From Stichopus chloronotus (Eukaryota; Echinodermata; Holothuroidea; Aspidochirotida; Stichopodidae): a stretch of 64,000 nucleotides of DNA. Location of the stretch: NCBI GenBank assembly GCA_021234535.1, contig CM037843.1, positions 23,343,911 through 23,407,910 of the forward strand, written 5' to 3'. Of this stretch, positions 37,022 to 50,299 are shown in pieces (within the stretch, counting starts at the first letter, position 1; every line of letters begins with the position of its first letter). A model generated the notes under the pieces. It ran no database searches. It was given only the letters and a program-made list of their open reading frames with translations, and was not told the DNA's origin. Made by a program: the position numbers and the translations under genes.

Positions 37022-39766
37022 CTTGAAAATAAGTTTTCAAATCCTCTTCCGACGCATTCCGACGCTAATCTCGGTAGAAAAATTTGATGTTGTGTAACAC
37101 CTTCTGCAAACTGGCGAAAATTGATAGAATACTACAGTATAGTCTTATGACCGTTTTCATTATATGAATATGTCAAACGATCTATGCTTTATTCTTATAA
37201 GACAGCCTGTATTGGTTCGAAAGAGACAATCAGTCGTTTTGATTTGGGAGACAGTGGTTCTGACTTAACCGGCAACGAACCACATCAAAGATTTGTTCTA
37301 CGCAATCCTTTCAAAAGGGTACCGGTATATAAGCCCACAATGTCAGTTTCACAGATGACAGAGAGTACAAACGTTGAGAGTGTAATGTGGAGATTGGTAT
37401 AGGCTTAAATTTAGACCATGGAATAACTAGTATTACTATACACGAAAATGAGGACTCCGAGTGTGAAAATTATCTGCCAACGCTTCTGAAGTTGCATATT
37501 CAGAGACGTTGGCAGATATGTACAAATTGAAAAGAGGGATCAGATATAATTTTTTTTTCTGGCTACTGTGAATAATAAAATATTCTGTAATGGGCGCCCC
37601 ATTGTCGCTGGTAGCCCCAAACCAGTACAAGTCTCAGAGTCCCAATTATGTACACTCCGTCAATGGTTTATTGAGGTACATTGTGGCTGTGTGAATGGCA
37701 TGTACGTAGAAAGCGCATTATTAAACCTGGCGATGTTCACCACATCTCTCTTTCTACGCAAGAGATAAAGGAAGCCATGACACTTTTCGAATAGGAGTTC
37801 CAGCATGTGCATTACACAAGATCATCTTTACATTATGATGGATGATGCATTTAATTTAATTAGATAATACTTCACGCTATCCTCAAGGAAGTACAACCAT
37901 ATTGATATATAGCCATATTTTTTACAACTTAATCACAGCTTGTCAAATTATGGAAAGAAATTATAAGCATTTGGAGAGCTATATTAACATATCTGAGTCA
38001 AAATATATCATCCCTTCAAACGACATGAGACCTAAAGTTTCTGTGTTAATTCATATAGTAGGCAGGTCCTTACTAGCCACCTTTCTACATGGCTCTGACT
38101 TGTAGCTATAATGACTGGCCCCCTTAAAAAAATATTCAGGGACAACTTTAGAGATTTAAATGGAAGAGGATGTATTATCACTGAAGGCACTTTAACCCCC
38201 ATCCCTCATCCCCCCCCCCCGCAATTCATAAGCTTGTACCTAATTCACGATATTGCCGTTTGAAAAAAAAAAAAAAACTGCTCTGATCAAAAGAGAATTC
38301 AAGATCCCTCGTGCAAGGTTGCAAAAATGTTGCTTCAGAACGCTAAAATGTGCTGCAAAAAGTCCCACCAATTGTATGAAATGAAATGGAAGTGAGTATT
38401 TAACCCTGAAATTCGACACGAGTTAAAGTAAGATTGGATTATTGTAGATTGAGATTAAAGGGCTTATTGAGTTGATATCAATGAGTTTGGGGTGATTTCG
38501 ACAGGCACAAACACGTGTAGACCCTACACAATACTTATAATTAGCTTAACTAGTCAAGTCGCATATGGAATAGTTTATGAAAACTGTCGAAATTGTAGAA
38601 TTTTCGACCCTTACTTGTACTGGTCATGGGTGCATGTGAATGTAGTACTAATATGAAAAGTGCTTGGTCACGAGTTTTCATCAACCAAAATAAATCGTTA
38701 AATACTCACTCATTAATGTTCCTTTGTATGTGACACATGGGGATTCTCTTAGTTCGATCAATTGTCATTAGTATGTGAAGGAAACTTGACAGGTTTAGAT
38801 CACTTAGTGAATTTCACGAAACAACATGCATGAGCCTCTTTAAAATGTCAAATGAAAATTCACAATTCGCAAACTGGCGTAATGTTAAAGACAGTAGAGA
38901 TTACTTGAGGGAGTTGAGAAGAATGTTCCATTAGTACAGCCAGTGTATTCCCAAATAATGCAACGTACTGTGTGAAAGGCAATTGTTTATAAATCCATTA
39001 TAATGTCCAAATCTGAAAATGTTATTGACATATGGTTGCCCACAATAGAGAAAGAAAACTTTCTCTTATTTTAAAATTTTTTTCTTTTCCCTCTTTACGG
39101 TTGAATTTCCTCAAATTTGAAATGAACAGACAATAACGGAATTATTGCAGATTTGATCCATTATGTTGGTAGCTTTGGAGAGTTTTTTTTTCATCTACAA
39201 AATGCGCGTCTTGTCGCAACACCCTCAAGCTTCTTCTGGTAACATATACGCTAGTGTATATAACGGCTTACGATCGATTACTGTTACAACTAAAATCAAT
39301 CAAAGTTATTTCAAGTGACTTTAACCAGACAAGTTGTTTTACCGCATATACAGTTCATTGTAAATTAGCCAGCATGTGCTTTCGTGAATACGGTTGGTGG
39401 AGGATAATATATGAATGATAGGGGAGATAATTAAGATGTTAAATCGATTGTTTAGAGACCGAATAAACAAATGAAAAGTTTGATTGTGGCCTTAATGGAT
39501 AAATGCAGTCTTCAGAGATGGTGAATAATCGTAACTGTAAACATATCCTCTGCATTCAATTAACCCTAATACATTAACTATGTGATGGTAAATATCTTAA
39601 CAAGGATTAATACGACATCCAGAGCTCAGCGTTAGAGTGAAGTCGGAATTGCAATTAATTAGTTTTAACGCAAAACTGAATTGGAACACTTATTTCACGT
39701 CATTTCGTCGCACATGCAGTTTGCAATACAATGCTGACAGATGCTATAAAACTTTGACATTTTTGG

Positions 39767-40188
39767 CAGAGGCGTAGCCAGGAGTTTTTGTGAGGGGGGG
39801 GGGGGGAATCGACGCATCGTCCCTATTTTTGATCGCCGTCCTGGGTGATGGGGTGTAAGGGGAGGGGTGTTGCCCTACCGAGGCTTAAACCGGGATATCA
39901 AATCAGTCGGTTCTCAGATAGGCATGGAGGTATGAGAAGGCATCAGGTCCACAGGAGACATGAGGAGAGGTCTAAGGGGATGGGACATCCCCCTTCTCTA
40001 ATTTGCCTTAAAGGAGCATGTTTGTCCTTCCTAGTTGCCCAGTCATGGTGCAAAATTGACACCTGCACCCACGAACCTAAGATAAAAGTTAAAAAGTATT
40101 GGAGTGCCGTCAAGACCACCTATAAGTAGACTCTGCAGAGTCTGCTTGGGCTGGAAAGTTTCTGTAAATCTTGGTTCCGCCACCTCTG
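39767..40188. mobile_element. Non-autonomous hAT-like element
   Basis: Left end CAGAGGCGTAGCCAGG. The reverse complement of the right end is CAGAGGTGGCGGAACCAAG. A G tract lies just inside the left end. Flanking octamers do not match. 422 bp with no transposase. Confidence 0.5.
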
Positions 40189-41199
40189 AACACCAACACT
40201 GTACTGCTCTTCCGGAAGAGTGTGTACTCCCCCACTGGTAGCTTTCCGGCAGACGGCGATCACAGGGAAACGCTATTACTAATATAATATATATCAGATG
40301 AGTTGAGATGATACAAGAATCAAAATGAAGTATTTATCCCGTTCTGTTTACTCTTTGAACAGTTGGCAAATAGTAGGGAAAGGTGGGATGCTGAACTTAC
40401 CTTTAGGCCCCACTTTGTCATTGGTTGATAATGACCCATTCAGCCATTTTAAGCTCGAAAATGAAAATTAGGGGGGGGGGGGTGGGGACGGTTGAACATT
40501 ATGTAATGTAACGAAGTGATGCAGAAGCCGGTTGGAAATTTTCTTTGGAAAACACAGGGGCAAAACATGAGCTTGGTGCATGCACTTATGGTGAAACATT
40601 TCCAACTTTTTAAAAAAAATGAAAATTATGTACTTTTTAGTGGTAGAATTGACGTACTTTCAAATAGTAATATAAGAGAACATTGGTTTCTATTGGTATT
40701 AGCTTTAGTTGGCGTTGACAATCGACACTTTTGCTGGGGTTTATGTAATTCGTTGTTAGGGTTGGAAAAACAGAGGAACATTGTTTTTAAAATCCATGAC
40801 ATTATTAATATCCAAGGTTATGATTGATTGTTCGGGAAGGCGTATTCCCAATGCGCCCTGGGTGAAACAAATGTGCCGACCGTTCTGCTGAGAATTTCAT
40901 TTCCCTAGCCGTATACTCGTATACTGCATCCGCATATATCCGCAACAGGCGCATGTATGGCCACACACCTTTAGGAACACCTTGTTTCAATTGTGTTGTT
41001 GATCTGTTTCGTCTTAATTTTTAATGCAACACTTGTGGAACCCGCCAATTTCTCAGTCCCCCCCCCCCCCTCCAACAGTTTTCGTCTACCAGTTCTCCCC
41101 AACTCCATCAACTTATCATCCCTCCCTCCTCTCTTCGTTTTTTTTTTTCCTGCTCTTCTTTATTTTTTCAATATAATCCATCGCGTCCCCAAAATTATG

Positions 41200-41268
41200 T
41201 GTGTGTGTGGGGGGGGGGGGAGGGGTCGACTCTGCTCCTGCTCCCCTCCACCCTGGCTGCGCCATTGA
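41200..41268 (-). mobile_element. Single end of an hAT-like element
   Basis: The reverse complement starts CAATGGCGCAGCCAGGGTGG and runs into a C/G tract, like the ends of the three elements above. The partner end was not found. Confidence 0.35.
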
Positions 41269-44200
41269 TTTTTGGACAACTGACGAAGTTCCGTTAAATC
41301 CTGATGTATATTCTTGATCCTTAAGCAAATGTCGTTATGACATTTAAATTTTTTGATATCAATCTCACGCAACTACAATTTCAAATTCACCCAATCACTG
41401 TTGTTTGTGATAGTTGTGTCGCGTATAGTATATAATAGTAGAGTCGTGGTATTAGTATAACCAACGTAAACAGTAAACATAGCGTGCATGCAGGCGAAAG
41501 GGGGGGGGGGGGGGGAAACAACCAGTGCTACGTTGGAACTGTGGTTGGTGGTCCTATTTATTCATGACCTGACTTTACATAAATATTCATAGTTTGGGAG
41601 GAGTTTGTCCCTTGCAAGAATGGAAAGCAGACAGTTGTAAATTTTCAACTTTTATTCCACCGTTTCACATAGCATAAGCTCTTAATGTCTATCGTTATAT
41701 ATTTTTTTTTTTTTTTTGTCAGTCACTCTGTTTGAAACATCGCAGTGACGTCACCCAAATTACTGAGTGAACGATACTGTCACAAAGTGAGAGAAGTTTT
41801 GCTTTGTCCATTAACTCAGGATAAAGACCCGGTATAGGATGCTTTAATATATTATTAAGGAAACCGTAATGAGTGATATGGGTCAGACTGGAGGGACGGG
41901 GTATACGGCATGAGACGGGGGTGGCCTGTATGATGAGATAGTGCACTTTGTTATTCATGTCATTTAGTATCGTTTGGTACGATGAACAGTGATATGTGTT
42001 ATAGTGAACTTTCATTTAGCTATAGGGATAATGTGTTCGTGACGGCCAAACGTGAGAGTAAACTAATCCAGTCATAAATTATGATACAGAAAATACCAAA
42101 AAAATTAACGAGAGAATTTTAACTACTAATATGAAAGGTGAAAAAGTTAAAAAAAAATAGAACAGCAGTAAACATACACAAGATGGGGGGAAAACGAGGC
42201 TACGAGAAAAGGAACAAAATGAAATAAATCAAGAGCGCTTGAGAGACATTGGAAATTCAAAATATTAGCAGAGGTAGTCTTCGACTTGAACAAGTTACAG
42301 TTCGTGGATCCCCACACATTCATAATAAGTCAACGTTTCAAAGGGATTAAACATAGTGACAAACATATGCATAAATCATGGGGGATTAGAGGGGTTTCTG
42401 AAAAGACTATACCCTGGCAAAATGACAAATGGCTCTGTTGCTATTGGAACATTGTATTTAGAAGGAGAGAACAAATAGTAATGAAGAACATAAGAACAAA
42501 ATAGAAGGGGTATCAACCGCACCATCTTCTCTACAAAATCGACCGTTTATCACTTGGCCACTTTTGCTAACTTTTTTTTTTTGTTTTAACGCTCACGACA
42601 AAGTAGTTCAGAGTGGTTTTTTAATGCAGAACTTGTAATTTTAATACCTCCATTTTATTTTTTACTTATTCTTTTGTCACCATTCAGTCTTATGTCCGGC
42701 AGAAGATGAGACATACACAAGTTGTTTAGGGGAGGTCATGACGTTTTTGTTACGCACTGTTCAGATGTACAGTTATCGTTCACGATGAATTAATACAATA
42801 TTGTATACAGAATCTCGCTTCCGTGCCTCGTGATAAAGTTTGTTCCGATTTTTAATTCCATTTTTTGTTTTCTTGTTGATGGATTGATGGAATTTCCAGC
42901 TTTACATATGGACCAACAAATTCCTGGGAGAGTAATCTAGTCAGCCCATGTGATATTCTGTTACCATGTCAACATGCTAGAGTTAAGGAGGATCACGAGG
43001 TTATCTACCTCAATCATCAGTAGCTATTTATATCAGAAAGTAACTACCAACATTTTTTTTCTTAATTTGCCACGACACGTTGCCTCGGGGCTTATTCATG
43101 TCAGATCAAACAGCCTACGCGCACTTTTTACCTTGTCACTGTGTATATCTTTTTAACAAGTAGACTACACGCGCAGCATAGTAAGACATGTATGCGAGAG
43201 CCTTTAATATACTGTCATTACGATAAACGCAGTCACAAAACTACATCAGAAAATTTTGTAGGTTATACTTCCTGACTTACATGACACATGATCACACAAC
43301 ACAAGGAAAAGAAAAAGACTCAAAGGGCCTCCTCACTTTACGAAGAAGAATGAATGTTCCTTTCAAAGCAGATCACCACAGTGTATAGAGTTCATCTTGT
43401 TTAGATGAGATGAACGTTAATATGGATCCACGATTGATGCTTCTTATTTGCTGATGTTCTTTAACAACGAGCGTATCAATTGAAAGCTATAAATCAGGAG
43501 CGAGGGTTATATGCAATCTCTGACGGATATGTTCTGCAACAACAATGTGCAGACGACACCTTAAAGTACGTTGTTATATATGACTGTTCTTCGAGAATAC
43601 ATAAACTTTTCGAATGGGCCCGCTCGCAATACTACATAAATAAATATACGAGTGTTTTCATTGATGAGACATTCTGTCATGAACTGATCGAATTCACTTT
43701 ACAAGTGGAAACACCTTTAAGTCTGAGCGTATATACGTTTCCTGGGCTTTGCTGTATAATTGACAATACAATGTTTATTCCATGTGGGAAGGTACGAAAT
43801 TGTGAACGGTGCATAAATACTGTGCAGGGATGGGAGTTACAAGAATCACTTAGGTGTATAAAGCTACTACAGTGCAACGTGTGTAACAAAGAGCATGGCA
43901 AGGTAAAGTTTAATGTAAGGTTTCGTCTGTAGAGAATCGTTTCAGTGGATGTGATTTCCTGGGTGGATTATCAATCACATTTTGTTATTATAGCGGATGG
44001 CTTTGCCATGAAATGAAGTCAACTTCATTTTGCAATTGGTCTTTAGCAAGTTAATTATTCTTAAATAAGACGCTGGAATGATTGAAATGAAAAATTAAAG
44101 GTTATTCTCCCAACGGGATTTACATCGTTCTTCGAGTAAGGAAATCAATCCTTGCGTTGTCATAGAAACGTGTACTCTTGCATCGGAAATGATCCAAGAG

Positions 44201-45272
44201 CGGTCAAGATGAAAATGATTTATTTCTTTGAGTAACTTATAGTAGGCACATGATGCCATATAGAGAATACTGAACACTCCTCATTTTAGAAATGAGGCGT
44301 CTTTCTGACGATAGAAATTAGACTCTGTTGATATAAGTGCAGCATGTTGAAGCTCTCTGTTTGACAAAGACATTAAACCATTTTAATTAACATGCCGAGT
44401 CCGGGTATAATAAATAAAATCGTAGAAACAGACTAACCCTAGACTGTATAACTCCAGTTAAAATTTATGGAATGCTTTTAATTTTCTTGATAAGGATTCA
44501 TGTTACATGACACTGCAGTATTTACAAGCGGACTGAATCGGTGTGTGTTAGACGGAAAATACTGGCACTATTTTCACATGATAGTGGCATATGGTACGCT
44601 ACATCAGGGAAATATTGACAGAATGCACACTGAAAGAGTTGTTCATAACAACAGAAATTTGATGAAAAACGCGATGACGAGAATCACTATGAGTAAAAAA
44701 TCAATGAAAGAAATCTCTTTTTTTTTGTTTCTATGCTCATGGAAAGTCCATGATCACATTTTTTTCAATGGTGAGAATAATTTTCATAAATTTGAAATAC
44801 CGGTTCTACTTACTCTGTACTTACATGTCAGAAATAAGATATAAATAACAAGAAACGTTGTTTCTTTCTCATAGTACAACGCAGCGGAGGGTATGGCCTT
44901 AAGCGCATGCGCACAGCTCATGCATATTTACTTTGTACAGCCTGAACAAACTTTGAACAATCACCCTCTACTTTAAGTCTACCACATGGCATAATTAATA
45001 TTCAGCTTACAATACTCTGTGATATGATCAGTAGCTGTTGTACTTTGATACCCATGCAAAGACAGTCTTACTTCTTGAGAGATGATGTGGAATTTCATTT
45101 TAGAAATTTTGATTTTGTTTCTCTGTATAGTATCAATTATGGATAACTATTTATTATTACACAATAAAGCAAGAAACTAATCCCTTCCTAGTTTAAAAAT
45201 CCTTACTGTCTTGATTTGTAAATTAGCAAACTGCAGATATCACATGGAAAGTATATTACAATCTCTCCACCT

Positions 45273-45295
45273 CCACCTCTCTCTCTCTCTCTCTT
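45273..45295 (+). repeat. (CT)n microsatellite
   Basis: An uninterrupted CT run about 130 bp beyond the donor of the transmembrane exon, in the intron. Confidence 0.8.
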
Positions 45296-45426
45296 TGTCA
45301 ACCCCCTGTAAATATTCAAAATGGTGACAATAGATAAACTACGAAGACTTTGTTAGGACACACCGGGCCCCACCTGCATAGTGACATTGCGTGCAGAACT
45401 CAGAACTACCACCTCGTTGCACTTAC

Positions 45427-45723
45427 CACTGTAACATTGTGATCGATCATATCCAGTCCTGCTTTGCTTCCTCTTCTTGGTGCAAAAATTCCAGTGTCGT
45501 CACTGAGGGTTCGATTACGCCTACGCAGATAGTTACGTACCAAGGTTAATCCAATCAGAGCCACAGCTGCTAACAGGATCAAGAAAGCAGATGCTAAGAT
45601 CCCCAGCCAAAAGTTCCAAGTGGCATCGATGTCCTCAAAAGTGATCGAGGATCGTGACTGCAGCTGCAGGTTTGACACTCCGGCGGCAGGAGAAATTTGT
45701 GAAGCCGATGAAGAGTCATTCAT
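45427..45723 (-). CDS. Transmembrane exon, probably of the GFR alpha-like gene
   Basis: The clearest coding exon in the window. From the ATG at 45723 there are 99 codons ending exactly at a GTG|GTAAGT donor (plus 45421-45426), phase 0. Residues 38-62 form one hydrophobic helix (FWLGILASAFLILLAAVALI and on), followed by RNYLRRRNR, so by the positive-inside rule the C-terminus is cytoplasmic. No signal peptide precedes it. The ATG has an in-frame stop two codons upstream, so either translation starts here or this is an internal exon entered at one of two CTGCAG acceptors (exon start 45663 or 45657, both phase 0). The second fits a receptor whose ectodomain lies in the exons at 48.6-53.9 kb. Vertebrate GFR alpha1-4 are GPI-anchored, GFRAL is transmembrane; this would be the latter type. 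Confidence 0.8.
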
Positions 45724-45726
45724 GAT

Positions 45727-45741
45727 TTATGATGTCATCAT
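45727..45741 (-). promoter_or_regulatory. Minimal upstream ORF before the transmembrane-exon ATG
   Basis: On the minus strand ATG ATG ACA TCA TAA ends three bases before the ATG at 45723. If the 5' end of a transcript lies here, this 4-codon uORF would limit initiation at the main ATG. If the transmembrane exon is internal, the site has no meaning. Confidence 0.25.
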
Positions 45742-47040
45742 TATCAGAGCCAATGACCAATGGTCGTTTTGTAGTTGCTTGCTAATGAGTGACATCTAGA
45801 ATTATACAGAACGAAAAAGAGAATTTTGGGGATAAGACGGGCGTGTGACTACTCGTGCGGTGATACTAATAACGCATACATTTTGTTTTTGTAAAGCAAA
45901 CGATATGTAAAAGATTCCAACTTTGATTATTTGAAAACTGCATCATGATCGTCAAGTTTTATTTCAGTGACGTAATTTAATAAAATTCTATGAGAGTGCC
46001 TCAAAACATGTGCCAAGGACATTGTTTATTTACAGAGGTATAGCAAATAGGCCAAGGAACACATTTCTGGCACCGGGTCCAACAAGAAAACATATACGCC
46101 GGTATACTATAGATTTGCATATTAGACAGATTTAATTTAAATATAACTCAGAATTGCAATTGGGTTAGCAGTAGTGCAACAATTAGGTATTATTTAAGGA
46201 AAGTTTGTAGATGGCCTAAAAGTAGATACACCTTTAGTTTTTATGTGAAAATGCAATCATAATGATTTGCTTTATCGGGAGCAACGAGGAATTATGGCAG
46301 AAGAGTGAGGCTTTTAATACTTGAAAAAAAGTGACTTTTCATGAACTGTTTATCGAAAGTCAAATGCACCCCAACAGAACACACACACACATGCACCCAC
46401 GCACACCGACAGACACACGCGGAAAGATGAAAATAATTGGATATTCGTACACTGCAGCTCTCTGTTAACTATATGCATTATCCTCCATGAACATTGCTAG
46501 TATCGCCCTTTTGCATTTTCTATTGTTCTTCAAAACTGTAAACACAACTTCACACAAGTTTACACACGCAAAATCCGAGTACGCCATACTGTCATTTTAA
46601 TCAAATCCATGACAAGATAACGTCTGCATTCTTCTGGCAGAAAAGTAAATATTTATGCCACACATCTTTATATAATTCCATCCGAATTGTTACTACTGTA
46701 CATACCCATAGGTCTATAGCTAAGCAAACATTTAAACGCCCTAATAATTCACAAGGTAAAATCGAATAGTTTGCTCCAATTCAAATACAAGCTTGTCGGT
46801 TAATGCATCTTTTCTTGTTTAACTTTTTACATACTTATTGTAACAGAGGATGGGCAGACCGATTGGCCTATACGTCAAAAGGTCTGTACAGTAAATATGT
46901 GGTAACCCTCCATGATCAACATGTCGGGGTACAACACAGAGCGTATCATGGTATCATGGTGATACCTTTTGTGAGCTGTGCTCATCCTCCCCGTCATTTC
47001 TCCTCTTTTTCTTTGAAACTTACACCCAATTTAATATTTC

Positions 47041-47112
47041 AATATCTAAAGTGAATGCAATATCTAAAGTGGATGCAATATCTAAAGTGAATGCAATATC
47101 TAAAGTGAATGC
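47041..47112 (+). repeat. 18-bp tandem repeat, four copies
   Basis: Unit AATATCTAAAGTGAATGC; one copy has G for A (GTGGATGC). Near-perfect, so recent. Confidence 0.9.
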
Positions 47113-48587
47113 ATGAGGGGTATAAGAGCTCTGTGACCTTCACCTAACCGGTGCTTAGGCTGACTATTGATTTCAAGGTCAAAATAATAAATTCAATGAT
47201 GAAGAAAACAAAAGACCCTTTAGCAATGTGAGGAGATGATGTCACTCCTGCGTGCTTCAAGTTCCCAAATGGTGGCAAAGGGGGTAACTTCAACTGGTAA
47301 TATTTCGAGAAACACGTTATGGGAACTGAATGGGTGTTTCACTATAACGGTCAGATTTGTGGCTGGACCATCCTTGTAAAGAACATGACTTCTATGACTC
47401 AAAACGTACTGAGAATGATGTAAAAAGTAGGGAAACTTTCTGATGTAGCTTACCTAGACAGTTTTATATTACACACGTAGGAATTTTACATGAACACCTC
47501 ATCATGTATAAAGGAGAAAAATTGAACTTGCCAAAAAAGTTAAACAGAAAATGCAAGCAAACACGTATTCGTAGATTGAACATGAGGGGGGGGGGGAGGA
47601 GGGGGGGGCGATGATTACATTGACCATCATCCCCTAGTTAAGTATTGGGGAGGTGTATCTCCCCCCCCCCCCCCGGGTCCACAGGTATGTCTACATGGAC
47701 AGACCACATTTAGTGTTTTGATTTGCATTTGATTTACAATGAATGAAAACGCCTTATGCATATATAATCATTCACAGACAGCCGGATTCTCTTGTGACGT
47801 GTGTGTGCTTAAAGGCTCAAAGTATTTTGATCTAGCATAACGGAGAAAGAAGAAATGTGATTGCAAAGAAGGAAACCGTTGTCTGATGTATTTCAGGACG
47901 GTCTAGTATGGTTTCTTGAACCTCTGTGGCAAATTTTGGAAGATTAAACTATCATCGTAACTCAAAGCCAATTTCCCTAAAGAAAATAATGATTTCTTCT
48001 CCTTAGCTTATTCTCTGCTCCTCTAAGTTCCCTATGTTACACACAAATTGAGCAAACGCGAGACGAATGGAGGGGCCTTTTCGATTTGCGATATAAGAAC
48101 CGTAATTATTGGCATCATTTGAATATGTCGCCAAAGAATGCAGCCATCATACTTTCAAAGGATTGGGAGTCGTGACATTTGATGCGCTGTCAACTTGAAC
48201 AAAATATGCAACAGTTAAAAGTTTCTTTAATTTATTTCCATTTTCGCCGTGCATTCCCATCTCTCACGAAAAGCGTAGCCTACAGCAGAAGTCTGTTTAG
48301 AAATAGGAAAAGCTCTCAATTTGTTTGGCGTCATTGTAAATTTGAATTGTAACATATTTTTGCAAGTTGTGATTATGTAGGGGCACAATGACTTCGTCCA
48401 AATACTGGAAATTATAGGTGATTTTTTTTATATTGTTGTTATTATTATTTTTTCATGGATATAAACCCTGCTGACTAACAGGTATATGGTATCTCTTTCT
48501 CTGTGCAGGTTTAATTGATTGGTGATAAAGGCGAGCCGTAGGGACGGGAGGCATAAGAATAATAGCACAATGCAAAAAATGTGTCAC

Positions 48588-48685
48588 GTGTAAGGAATTG
48601 TGGTCTTCATTCTGCCTGCAAAGCAATTTCATAATCGTAATGGAATGTGTCGAATTCGAGATATACTCTGGTGGAACTGTCATCT
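48588..48685 (-). CDS. GFR alpha-like gene, internal exon d (end of D3-like domain)
   Basis: An exon preceded by a good acceptor (ACGTTTCAG, plus 48686 upward). It opens with two bases that complete the phase-1 codon from exon c. It reads MTVPPEYISNSTHSITIM, then KLLCRQNED, and the likely donor is CAC|GTGACA in phase 0. GFR alpha proteins have T-V-x-x-P-N-Y-I-x-x-S followed about 10 residues later by W-C-D-C-x-x-x-G-x-D, so this exon follows that order with one of the two cysteines kept. NST is a potential N-glycosylation site. The next expected segment (C-x-x-F-x-x-x-F-x-x-N-x-C) was not found between here and the transmembrane exon. The donor is weak, so the 3' edge may be wrong. Confidence 0.45.
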
Positions 48686-48877
48686 CTGAAACGTATCGAG
48701 AATCTGTGATGTGCTACGTCAGATTGTTGCTACATCAGATGCAGTGGTGTGTGATGTATTATTATTGTTATTATTTAGAGAAAGCGGAAGGGACGGCTAT
48801 GAGGAGATGTGAGCAGAGATTTATACAATGCTACATAAACTCATGAATATCCATCATTTGATTTATACTATACATGT

Positions 48878-48878
<1 letters not shown>

Positions 48879-48932
<54 letters not shown>
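48879..48932 (+). repeat. (GATA)n microsatellite
   Basis: About 13 perfect GATA copies, 30-45 bp below the stop codon of an antisense ORF. It lies in the intron between candidate exons c and d of the receptor gene. Confidence 0.95.
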
Positions 48933-48933
<1 letters not shown>

Positions 48934-50128
48934 CAGCAGTCTAAATGAAGCGTTATATTATTTAAACTCCTTCACATTAAATGAAGGCGAAATCTTAGTT
49001 ATTTTAGGGCCCCAAAATTTAGGTGCTTCTCTTTATAATATCACCTTCCTTGGGCATGACTTTAAAATGAATATGTTATCAAAAAGAAAATTATAGGAAG
49101 AAGCAGGGACTCATAAACTGATACGTTACTCTGTGTCTATGCTGGTTATCAGTGAACTTTACCTTACGTAGCCTACTCCGAGCATCGGGAAAGGTTCTTT
49201 CAACCCAATGATAATGCTAGCTCAAATTATATACTCCACTGAACCTATTTACATCCCTACAAAATCTATCAAATTCTCTTTCTCCTCACTTTTTCCCTTC
49301 AAAATGAAAGTGAAATGAAAGTGCACTCTTGACTGATTTTTATACCCGTGAGAAAGATAATTCTACGTTTCCCTTGCCCGATATGTCTTAGTGCACAGAT
49401 GTTAGGGGCGTTTACATCAAATTTAAACATAAATATGCAATGAAAGTATCCCAACCTAAAGTCTTATCGAGTGTACTAAATATATCCTTGTAATTAGCAC
49501 AGCACGATACCCCCTCCATTCCTAAATTACAGATCCAATTTTGCGACGCCTACGTTTATCAGCTACAAAGTTATAAGTAAACCACATATACCATCCAACA
49601 TTATGCCAGCTGTGTATACAAGTTGTATAAAATGTCCCTCTTTCCAAGAAAAATGTTTATAAACCACTGACAACGGGGTATCCATGGGGACCCGTTTTCT
49701 TACATATTAAATGTTACATATAAATAAACATGATTTAATGAAATTCCTTTGAGGCCACTTTCCTCACATCTCCCTATTATTTATAGACGTGATTTAACGT
49801 AACCTTTACGGCCAGGTTCTTCACATGAAATATTATACAAAGACATTCCTTTAAATGTCCGATCAAATGGTACATGCACTGGTAGATATATGTACCTCAT
49901 GAGGCCAGCTGCGGTGCTCATTCAAATACATTCCCTTACAAATGCCTCGAGGCTGGTGTCACTAAATGTCACATTTAATGTTACATTCAAGTGTTCGTCC
50001 TTACATTTTTGGGATCACTTAAAACTGAAAAATATTCATATGACGGGCAAAAATTCGAGTCACTGTAAGATATAACAAGGTTAAGACTTTCCTTACCAGT
50101 GAAAGCTGTATGGACTCAGTTTCATTCT

Positions 50129-50299
50129 GTACACTGTAAAAATGTCTGTAAATTTACAGAAAATAAAACAAAGAAGCAAGTAAGAATTACAGAGATTGTC
50201 TGGAAAGTAATTACCGGAAAATTTCTGTAATCCTTTTGTATTTCTTTATTTTATTTTCTGTAAATTTACATTTTACAATTTACATACTTAACAGTGTAT
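50129..50299 (+). mobile_element. MITE family 2, copy 1
   Basis: About 171 bp, nearly palindromic. ACACTGTAAAAATGTCTGTA at the left pairs with TACATTTTACAATTTACA...AACAGTGT at the right. The interior is AT-rich. The reverse complement of 54601-54770 matches it along its length. Confidence 0.7.

Larger units (their letters stand above)
37022..45426 (-). other. Remaining part of the long receptor intron
   Basis: Apart from hAT-like sequences at 39.8-40.2 and 41.2 kb and several G/C homopolymers, this is unique AT-rich DNA. The 150-codon plus ORF at 43480-43932 starts at TTG and has no known domain. Confidence 0.4.

Noticed and set aside
41040..41160. C-rich/T-rich block as a CRISPR or structured RNA
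   Set aside because: Simple homopolymer sequence linked to an hAT-like end; no repeat-spacer structure or stem.
43480..43932. 150-codon plus ORF with several cysteines
   Set aside because: Starts at TTG, no family resemblance, no splice sites; lies in an intron on the opposite strand.
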